DNA of 11,133 bases. Origin: an uncultured Clostridia bacterium. Lineage in GTDB: Bacteria; Bacillota; Clostridia; Oscillospirales; Oscillospiraceae. Below, piece after piece: positions 6,006 through 11,133 of the stretch; within the stretch, counting starts at the first letter, position 1; each line of letters starts with the position of its first letter. The DNA is taken from NCBI GenBank assembly GCA_945926565.1, contig CAMELY010000033.1:1-11133 (forward strand), read 5' to 3'. Under the pieces are notes generated by a model. That model was not told the origin of the DNA. It searched no databases and saw nothing but the letters and a program-made list of their open reading frames with translations. Made by a program: the position numbers and the translations under genes.

Positions 6006-6027
6006 GGGCGGCCGTTCAGGGCCGCCC
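6006..6027 (-). repeat. REP palindrome C, upstream flank of the RAYT
   Basis: The stem GGGCGGCC (6006-6013) / GGCCGCCC (6020-6027) has loop GTTCAG. It has the same stem as REPs A and B but a partly different loop and no GTAG flank. Its orientation matches B and is opposite to A. It lies 19 bases past the nrdD stop codon and 42 bases before the RAYT start. Confidence 0.85.
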
Positions 6028-6046
6028 AATTTGTCATTTTCTATCT

Positions 6047-8173
6047 TTACAGATGCAGAACCCGGGACTTGATCTCCTTGGTCTTGCCCACGTTCCAGAA
6101 ATTCTCCCCCAGATAGCCGCAGGTACGGCGCACCACGTTCATCTTCTTCTGATCCTTGTTGCCGCAGCAGGGGCACTCCCACTCCAGGTCGGCGTTGATC
6201 TGAATCTCGCCGTCGTAGCCGCACACCTGGCAGTAGTCGCTCTTGGTGTTGAACTCGGCGTACTGGATGTTGTCGTAGATGAACTGTACCAGAGATTCCA
6301 GAGCGGGGAGGTTGTGGCGCATATTGGGAATCTCCACATAGGAGATGCATCCGCCGGTGGACAGCTTCTGGAACTGGCTCTCAAAGGTGAACTTGGAGAA
6401 GGCGTCGATCTTCTCCCGCACGTCCACGTGGTAGGAGTTGGTGTAATAGCCCTTGTCGGTGACGTTCTCCACCGTGCCGTACCGCTCCTTATCCACCCGG
6501 GCGAAGCGGTAGCACAGGCTCTCGGCGGGGGTGCCGTAGAGGGCGAAGCCGATGTTGGTCTCCTCCTTCCAGCGATTCACCGTGTCCTTCAGGTGCTGCA
6601 TGACCTGGAGGGCGAACTCGGTGCCGCCGGGCTGGGTGTGGCTCTTGCCGGTCATGAGATAGGTCAGCTCATACAGGCCGATATAGCCCAGGGAGATGGA
6701 GGAATAGCCGCCGTAGAGGTACTTGTCAATGGTCTCCCCCTTCTTTAGCCGGGCGATGGCGCCGTACTGCCAGTGGATGGGGGACACGTCGGAGAGGACG
6801 CCCTTGAGGGCGTTGTGGCGGCACATGAGGGCCTCCTTGCAGATCTCCAGCCGGCGGTCGAACTCCGGCCAGAACTTGTCCATATCGCCCCGGACCTCCA
6901 GGCCGATCTGAGGCAGGTTGATGGAGACCACGCCCTGGTTGAACCGGCCCTCGAACTTGTAGTTTCCGTCCTCGTCCTTCCAGGGGGACAGGAAGGAGCG
7001 GCAGCCCATGGGGGAGAAGACGTTGCCCTCGTAGGTCTCCCGCATCTTCTTGGCGGAGATATAGTCGGGATACATCCGCTTAGCGGAGCACTTGACCGCC
7101 AGCTTGGTCAGATAGTCGTACTTGCCGCCCCGGAGGCAGTTGTTCTCGTCCAGCACATAGACCAGCTTGGGGAAGGCGGGGGTGACGTAGATGCCCTGCT
7201 CGTTCTTGATGCCCTCCAGCCGCTGGCGGAGAATCTCCTCGATGATCATGGCGTTCTCTTCCGCATAGGGATCGTCCTCCCGGGGATAGAGGAAGAGGGT
7301 GACAAAGGGGGACTGGCCGTTGGTGGTCATCAGGGTGTTGATCTGGTACTGGATGGTCTGAACGCCGTTTTTCAGCTCAGTGTACAGCCGCTCCGCCACC
7401 AGCTTGTCCAGCAGCTCCGGCTCCATGGAGCCGCCGGCGGCCTCCAGGATCTTCTGGGTGAACTTGTCCTTGCTCTTGCGCAGATACTTGGCCAGGTGGC
7501 TGATGTCCACGCTCTGGCCGCCGTACTGGTTGGAGGCCACGCAGGAGATGATCTGGGTGGTGACGGTGCAGGCCACCTGGAAGCTCTTGGGGCTCTCAAT
7601 CAGCTTGCCGTTCATCATGGTGCCGTTGTCCAGCATATCCCCGATGTTGATCAGGCAGCAGTTGAAGATGGGCTGCACATAGTAATCCGCGTCGTGGAAG
7701 TGGAGCAGACCCTCGTCATGGGCCTTGGAGATCTTCTCCGGCAGCAGGATGCGCCGGGTCAGGTCCCGGCTGACGATGCCGGCGATATAGTCCCGCTGGG
7801 TGGAGGCCACGGTGGTATCCTTGTTGGAGTTCTCCTCCGCCATCTCCTTGTTGGAGTTGTGGAGCAGATCCAGAATGTCCTCGTCGGTGGTGTTCTGCCG
7901 CCGGGCCAGGGAGCGGATATAGCGGTAGATGATATAGGCCTTGGCCAGGTCATACTTGCCCAGGGCCATGATCTGCTGCTCCACCATGTCCTGGATATCC
8001 TCCACCAGCAGGCGGGGGCGATCCTTCTTCATGACGAAGTCGGCGATGTCATCAATCTGGGCCTGGTCGATCTGGTAGTCAGGCTCCACTGCCTGATTGG
8101 CCTTTTGAATGGCGAGCACAATTTTACTGCGGTCAAAATCGACGGTGGTGCCGTCCCGCTTGATTACTTTCAT
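6047..8173 (-). CDS. nrdD: Anaerobic ribonucleoside-triphosphate reductase (class III, large subunit)
   Basis: NrdD reduces ribonucleoside triphosphates to deoxyribonucleotides under anaerobiosis using a glycyl radical. The 708-residue protein opens with an ATP-cone allosteric domain (about 1-95, MKVIKRDGTTVDFDRSKIV). The ten-stranded barrel follows, with LHFHDADYYVQPIFNC, SPMGCRSFLSPW (active-site Cys) and a segment around LSTGGCISYVEIPN. Near the end is a zinc site (C648, C651, C667, C670), then the radical loop RRTCGYLGEN with the radical glycine at about G686. E. coli NrdD has 712 residues, so this is full length. The ATG at 8171-8173 follows GGGAGG by eight bases; an in-frame extension upstream precedes the ATP-cone and has no ribosome-binding site. 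The upstream region carries NrdR-box matches and candidate promoters, and nrdG lies downstream beyond the RAYT. Confidence 0.97.
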   Translation of the reverse strand: MKVIKRDGTTVDFDRSKIVLAIQKANQAVEPDYQIDQAQIDDIADFVMKKDRPRLLVEDIQDMVEQQIMALGKYDLAKAYIIYRYIRSLARRQNTTDEDILDLLHNSNKEMAEENSNKDTTVASTQRDYIAGIVSRDLTRRILLPEKISKAHDEGLLHFHDADYYVQPIFNCCLINIGDMLDNGTMMNGKLIESPKSFQVACTVTTQIISCVASNQYGGQSVDISHLAKYLRKSKDKFTQKILEAAGGSMEPELLDKLVAERLYTELKNGVQTIQYQINTLMTTNGQSPFVTLFLYPREDDPYAEENAMIIEEILRQRLEGIKNEQGIYVTPAFPKLVYVLDENNCLRGGKYDYLTKLAVKCSAKRMYPDYISAKKMRETYEGNVFSPMGCRSFLSPWKDEDGNYKFEGRFNQGVVSINLPQIGLEVRGDMDKFWPEFDRRLEICKEALMCRHNALKGVLSDVSPIHWQYGAIARLKKGETIDKYLYGGYSSISLGYIGLYELTYLMTGKSHTQPGGTEFALQVMQHLKDTVNRWKEETNIGFALYGTPAESLCYRFARVDKERYGTVENVTDKGYYTNSYHVDVREKIDAFSKFTFESQFQKLSTGGCISYVEIPNMRHNLPALESLVQFIYDNIQYAEFNTKSDYCQVCGYDGEIQINADLEWECPCCGNKDQKKMNVVRRTCGYLGENFWNVGKTKEIKSRVLHL

Positions 8174-8223
8174 GTCAGGGCCTCCCTTGTTGTCTGTCAG
8201 GTGATAAAATCTTTTGAAGGGCG

Positions 8224-8284
8224 CGGCCCTGGGGGCCGGCGGGCAAACAGAAACTGCCGAGGCTCCCAACTGGGGAACCGGCAG
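8224..8284 (-). promoter_or_regulatory. Two stable hairpins in the nrdD leader
   Basis: In the untranslated leader of nrdD, CTGCCG/CGGCAG (8279-8284 with 8254-8259, with inner CCC/GGG pairing) is followed on the minus strand by TTTCTGTTTG. A second stem, CGGCCC/GGGCCG (8233-8238 with 8224-8229), follows it. The first resembles a weak intrinsic terminator. Whether either acts as an attenuator is unknown. Confidence 0.4.
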
Positions 8285-8308
8285 CGGTCAGACTTCGGAA
8301 CAGGTCAT

Positions 8309-8393
8309 ACTATAATGCGTATGGAACAAAGCCGAAACCTTGAAAGCCAAGGCTTTCAAGGTCCACTGGCTTTGTTCAGCAGACATTACTATA
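8309..8393. repeat. Hairpin-array element, short copy
   Basis: This 85-base element shares its ends and first hairpin with 1499-1777. TATAATGCGTA at the left is followed by outer stem GAACAAAGCC (8324-8333 with 8368-8377). That encloses a perfect 12-bp stem ACCTTGAAAGCC (8337-8348 with 8351-8362) with a two-base loop. The right end is CAGCAGACATTACTATA (8377-8393), one mismatch from the end of the large copy at 1761-1777. It lies in the nrdD 5' leader. Confidence 0.85.
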
Positions 8394-8416
8394 GCAGAGT
8401 TTCCGGCAAAAGGCAA
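8388..8416 (-). promoter_or_regulatory. Candidate nrdD promoter P1
   Basis: On the minus strand TTGCCT (8411-8416), 17 bases, TATAGT (8388-8393), with TG one base before the -10 (extended -10). The -10 coincides with the terminal motif of the hairpin element. The transcript would carry the whole element in a leader of about 210 bases. NrdR-box matches lie just upstream. Confidence 0.5.
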
Positions 8417-8430
8417 GAGCAAAAAGGAAA

Positions 8431-8459
8431 ATTCTACACAACATATTGTGGTCATAGAA
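8431..8459 (-). promoter_or_regulatory. Alternative nrdD promoter P2 overlapping an NrdR box
   Basis: On the minus strand TTCTAT (8454-8459), 17 bases, TAGAAT (8431-8436). The -35 is poor. However, the first NrdR-box match fills the spacer and touches the -10, the layout expected of a repressed promoter. Confidence 0.3.
8436..8451. promoter_or_regulatory. NrdR box 1
   Basis: ACACAACATATTGTGG matches 14 of 16 positions of the NrdR consensus as I recall it (acaCwAtATaTwGtgt). NrdR is the zinc-finger/ATP-cone repressor of ribonucleotide reductase genes. The site lies upstream of nrdD. Confidence 0.7.
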
Positions 8460-8478
8460 GGAGATTTACCATAACGGG

Positions 8479-8494
8479 ACACAATATGTAGACT
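8479..8494. promoter_or_regulatory. NrdR box 2
   Basis: ACACAATATGTAGACT matches 13 of 16 positions; the left half is perfect and the right half degenerate. It starts 43 bases from box 1, about four helical turns, which fits the paired, phased arrangement known for NrdR sites. Confidence 0.6.
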
Positions 8495-8523
8495 GACGAC
8501 TTGACGGAGGGGCGGCAAAAAGC

Positions 8524-8593
8524 GGGGAAAAGCCCTCCTTTTCCCGGGGAAAGCCGGTCTTTTCCCAGAAAAGAGTGCCTGGGAGGGGAAAAG
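8524..8593. repeat. Alternating inverted GGGGAAAAG / CTTTTCCC motifs
   Basis: Five copies of one short motif alternate in orientation within 70 bases: 8524-8532, 8538-8545 (inverted), 8546-8553 (one A short), 8559-8566 (inverted) and 8585-8593. Neighbouring copies can form several mutually exclusive hairpins. No function is recognised. Confidence 0.55.
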
Positions 8594-8630
8594 GGGGCAG
8601 TGGGAGCCTTGTATGGGGAAGGAGAGAAGA

Positions 8631-8646
8631 ACACTATATCTTGTGT
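8631..8646. promoter_or_regulatory. NrdR box 3
   Basis: ACACTATATCTTGTGT matches 15 of 16 consensus positions, the best of the three sites. It lies 152 bases from box 2, nearer yqfC than nrdD, and overlaps a minus-strand TTGACA (8642-8647 reversed) that has no convincing -10. Confidence 0.6.
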
Positions 8647-8685
8647 CAAAAGCGGGCGGAGGACCGGGCGGCAGAGGGCCGGGTC

Positions 8686-8714
8686 GTCATGATTGCCAAA
8701 TGGGCGCATAAGAT
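8686..8714 (+). promoter_or_regulatory. Candidate sigma-E-type sporulation promoter for yqfCD
   Basis: GTCATGAT (8686-8693) and CATAAGAT (8707-8714) are 13 bases apart and resemble the sigma-E elements (about GTCATATT and CATACAAT). The yqfC start is 23 bases further on. In Bacillus yqfC and yqfD are sigma-E genes. The match is partial. Confidence 0.4.
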
Positions 8715-8737
8715 ATCCTGAAAGGGAGGGATACGCC

Positions 8738-9016
8738 ATGGGAGAACACACCTGGAACCGCATTCTGGAGAAGACGGCGGAGACCTTCGACCTGCCGGGG
8801 GACGTGGTGGCGGGGCTGCCCCGGATGGAGCTGGTGGGCAGCGGGGAGTTCTGGATGGAGGGCCACCGGGGCATCCTCAGCTACGGGGCCGAGGAGATTC
8901 TGATCAGCGGCGGCCGGCTGGTGGTGCGTCTGCGGGGCAAGGAGCTGGAGCTGCGGAGCATGAACGCCAATACCCTGTGCATCTCCGGCCAGATCGCCGG
9001 GGTGGATCTGGAGTAG
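8738..9016 (+). CDS. yqfC: Sporulation protein YqfC
   Basis: This is a 92-residue protein of the YqfC family, made during sporulation in Firmicutes and encoded directly before yqfD. The family features are visible: an N-terminal helix (WNRILEKTAETFDLP), the segment PRMELVGSGEFWMEGHRGILSY, and a beta-rich C-terminal half (EEILISGGRLVVRLRGKEL...LCISGQIAGVDLE). The length is normal for the family (about 90-100). The ATG at 8738-8740 has GGGAGG eight bases upstream; an in-frame TTG 45 bases earlier lies before that site and is rejected. The gene ends four bases before yqfD, so the two are translated from one message. The molecular function is not established in the family. Confidence 0.9.
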   Translation: MGEHTWNRILEKTAETFDLPGDVVAGLPRMELVGSGEFWMEGHRGILSYGAEEILISGGRLVVRLRGKELELRSMNANTLCISGQIAGVDLE

Positions 9017-9019
9017 CGG

Positions 9020-10207
9020 ATGCAGTGGCTGGTGAATTTCCTCCGGGGGACGGTGACGCTGCGGGTGCGGGGGCCTTTTCTGGAGCGGTACTTCAACATC
9101 TGCGCCGCCGCCGGTCTGGGCTTCTGGAAGAGCCGCCAGATCTCCCCGGAGGAGCTGGAGGTCACCCTGGCCCGGTGGGATCTGAACAGGGCGATTGCCC
9201 TGGGAGAGAAAGCCCTGTGCCAGGTGGAGGTGGTGGAAGAGGCGGGCCTTCCCGCCTTTCTCTGCCGGTTCCGGCGGCGGTACGGCATGGCAGCGGGGAT
9301 TCTGCTGCTGGCGGGGGTGTTTCTCGTCCTCAGCCGGTTTGTCCTGGTCATCGAGGTGGAGGGGAATACCGCCGTGCCCGACTCGGTGATTCTGGCCCGG
9401 CTCCAGAGCCACGGCTTCGGGGTGGGGAGCTACGGCCCCGGGGTGGACGTCCGGGCCCTCTCCAACAGCGTGCTGCTGGACCTGGAGGAGCTGAGCTTTC
9501 TCACCGTGAATATCACCGGCATCCGGGCCCAGGTCATCGTCCGGGAGACCGAGCCCGCCCCGGAGATTCTGGACCGGAGCCGGGCCGCCGACATTGTGGC
9601 GGAGCGGGACGGAGTGATTGTGGACGTGGACGTGACCGGAGGAGAGGGGGTGGTGGAAAAGGGCCAGGCGGTGCTGGAGGGGGAGGTGCTCATCTCCGGC
9701 ATGCTGGTCAACGAGCGGGGGGACGGCAGCGGGGAGGTGACCTCGGTAAAGCAGGTCATGGCCCGGGGAGAGGTCTGGGCGATGACCAGCCGCACCCTGC
9801 GGGCCGCCACCCCCCTTCAGGCCCTCCGTCCGGGGGCAGAGGAGGAGCAGACGGGCTGGGGCCTGACAATCCTGGGCAGACGCCTCAATTTTTATGGAAA
9901 TAGTAGCAATCTGGATACCGGTTGTGATAAAATGGTCATACTGTATCCGATCACACTGCCCGACGGGGAGGAGCTGCCCTTTGGACTGTGGAAGGTCACC
10001 TGGCGGCCTTGGGAGACGGCGTCGGTGAACGCCGAAAGCGCGGAGCGCTATCTGCGCCGGTGCCTTGCCCGGCGGCTGGAGACGCTGGTGGAGGACGGCC
10101 GGGTGATGAGCAGCCGCTGGCAGGTGGAGCAGACGGCGGAGGCGGTGACCGTCACCGTGGAGGCCCAGTGCCTGGAACAGATCGGCCGGACGGTATACCT
10201 GGAGTGA
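9020..10207 (+). CDS. yqfD: Sporulation protein YqfD
   Basis: This is a 395-residue protein of the YqfD family, required for efficient sporulation (called a stage IV-class gene in some annotations). One membrane segment (about 89-110, GMAAGILLLAGVFLVLSRFVLV) separates a cytoplasmic N-terminal region (FLRGTVTLRVRGPFLERYFN) from a large external domain. That domain opens with the diagnostic VEGNTAVPDSVI, a POTRA-like beginning, followed by RALSNSVLLDLEELSFLTVNI and TGGEGVVEKGQAVLEGEVLISGM, the last resembling a lipoyl/hammerhead motif. The length agrees with the family (about 390-400). Its ATG has GGAG six bases upstream, overlapping the end of yqfC. phoH follows after 48 bases in the same direction, the gene order conserved across Firmicutes. 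Confidence 0.93.
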   Translation: MQWLVNFLRGTVTLRVRGPFLERYFNICAAAGLGFWKSRQISPEELEVTLARWDLNRAIALGEKALCQVEVVEEAGLPAFLCRFRRRYGMAAGILLLAGVFLVLSRFVLVIEVEGNTAVPDSVILARLQSHGFGVGSYGPGVDVRALSNSVLLDLEELSFLTVNITGIRAQVIVRETEPAPEILDRSRAADIVAERDGVIVDVDVTGGEGVVEKGQAVLEGEVLISGMLVNERGDGSGEVTSVKQVMARGEVWAMTSRTLRAATPLQALRPGAEEEQTGWGLTILGRRLNFYGNSSNLDTGCDKMVILYPITLPDGEELPFGLWKVTWRPWETASVNAESAERYLRRCLARRLETLVEDGRVMSSRWQVEQTAEAVTVTVEAQCLEQIGRTVYLE

Positions 10208-10255
10208 ACGGTTCCCGGAGACGGGCAGAGCAAGAAAGAGAGAAGAGGAATCCTT

Positions 10256-11133
10256 TTGACAGAACAGAGCATCAATATCGAGCGGATGGAAGAGGCGGTC
10301 AGCCTCTTCGGCGCTCTGGATGAAAATATCCGGCTGGTGGAGCGGGAGTTTGACGTGACCATTGTCAGCCGGGACGGAGAGCTGAAGATCACCGGCGACG
10401 GGGAGAAGGTCCGCTGGGGGGTCCAGGCGGTGCAGGGTCTGCTGACCCTCTCCGGCCGGGGGGAGGAGCTGAACGAGCAGACGGTGCGCTACGTCCTCTC
10501 CCTGGTACGGGCGGGACGGCCGGAGGAGATCGAGTCCTTTGGCCGGGATGTCCTCTGCGTCACCGCCAAGGGCAAGCCGGTGAAGGCCAAGACGGTGGGT
10601 CAGACCAGGTATGTCCAGGCCATCCAGAAAAATACCATCACCCTGGGCATCGGCCCCGCCGGCACCGGAAAGACCTATCTGGCGGTGGCCGCCGCCGTGG
10701 CCGCCTTCCGGGCCAAGGAGGTCAACCGGATCATCCTCACCCGGCCCGCCGTGGAGGCGGGGGAGCGGCTGGGCTTTTTGCCCGGCGACCTCCAGTCCAA
10801 GGTTGACCCCTACCTGCGGCCGTTGTACGACGCCCTGTTTGAAATGCTGGGGGCTGAGACCTATCAGAAGTATGTGGAGCGGGGCAACATCGAGGTGGCG
10901 CCCCTGGCCTATATGCGGGGCCGCACCCTGGACGACAGCTTCATCATTCTGGACGAGGCCCAGAACACCTCCCGGGAGCAGATGAAGATGTTCCTGACCC
11001 GGCTGGGCTTCGGCTCCAAAATCGTCATCACCGGCGACGTGACCCAGATCGACCTGCCTGACGGAAAGCCCTCCGGATTGCGGGAGGCCATGCGGGTCCT
11101 CAGCCGCGTGGAGGGCGTGGGCATCTGCGAGCT
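10256..11133 (+). CDS. phoH: PhoH family ATPase (3' end off the window)
   Basis: This is a cytoplasmic P-loop ATPase of the PhoH/PhoL (YbeZ-like) family, linked by neighbourhood to RNA metabolism and the ribosome-maturation endonuclease YbeY. The 292 codons present show an N-terminal KH-like region ([20 protein letters not shown]), Walker A GPAGTGKT at 133-140, [18 protein letters not shown], Walker [10 protein letters not shown] and the sensor segment [10 protein letters not shown], all in canonical order. The start is a TTG at 10256-10258 with AGAGGA six bases upstream; the first ATG, ten codons later, has no ribosome-binding site. Relatives have about 310-330 residues, so only the C-terminal end is missing. 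In related genomes yqfF (7TM-HD hydrolase) and ybeY would be expected next. Confidence 0.95.
   Translation, partial: MTEQSINIERMEEAVSLFGALDENIRLVEREFDVTIVSRDGELKITGDGEKVRWGVQAVQGLLTLSGRGEELNEQTVRYVLSLVRAGRPEEIESFGRDVLCVTAKGKPVKAKTVGQTRYVQAIQKNTITLGIGPAGTGKTYLAVAAAVAAFRAKEVNRIILTRPAVEAGERLGFLPGDLQSKVDPYLRPLYDALFEMLGAETYQKYVERGNIEVAPLAYMRGRTLDDSFIILDEAQNTSREQMKMFLTRLGFGSKIVITGDVTQIDLPDGKPSGLREAMRVLSRVEGVGICE

Noticed and set aside
6773..8491. 572-codon plus-strand open frame
   Set aside because: It is antisense to nrdD and low in complexity (Leu, Gly, Val, His-rich). NrdD on the minus strand is full length and canonical.
9020..10207. A frameshift or second gene in yqfD, suggested by a 308-codon frame at 8977-9903
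   Set aside because: The yqfD frame is continuous with family motifs to its stop; the other frame is Gly/Arg-rich antiframe sequence.

Overview
The window looks like a chromosomal segment of a high-GC, endospore-forming, strictly anaerobic member of the Clostridia, most likely Oscillospiraceae (Oscillibacter/Flavonifractor-like). The evidence is an oxygen-sensitive class III ribonucleotide reductase (nrdD, nrdG), three sporulation genes (ylbJ, yqfC, yqfD) and the conserved Firmicutes order yqfC-yqfD-phoH. The genus is inferred from general character, not from a search.

Layout from left to right. A GntR/FadR-type regulator runs off the left edge (1-661, minus). It is followed by a small DUF378 membrane protein (930-1142, minus) and a 69-residue cysteine-rich protein (1253-1462, minus). 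Then comes a dense array of perfect hairpins (1499-1777) that abuts and terminates ylbJ (1773-2846, minus). Divergent from ylbJ is a DUF1624 membrane acyltransferase-like gene (2941-3675, plus) with a strong terminator. Next is a membrane-anchored SGNH hydrolase (3847-4785, plus), which meets nrdG (4847-5371, minus) at a bidirectional terminator.

The nrdD-nrdG pair (8173 down to 4847, minus) is split by a RAYT, a REP-associated tyrosine transposase (5469-5963), with three GC-rich REP palindromes: one just after its stop, one in frame inside its coding sequence, and one just before its start. NrdD reduces ribonucleotides anaerobically and NrdG installs its glycyl radical, so the RAYT is probably co-transcribed with an essential pathway.

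The 564-base gap between nrdD and yqfC (8174-8737) is rich in signals. It has three matches to the NrdR-box consensus, candidate nrdD promoters, a second and simpler copy of the hairpin element, a leader hairpin, and alternating inverted copies of a GGGAAAAG motif. On the right, yqfC, yqfD and phoH (plus, running off the edge) form an operon, possibly headed by a sigma-E-like promoter.

The most interesting material is the hairpin-array element with its second copy near nrdD, and the RAYT/REP module that carries a copy of its own REP in its reading frame.
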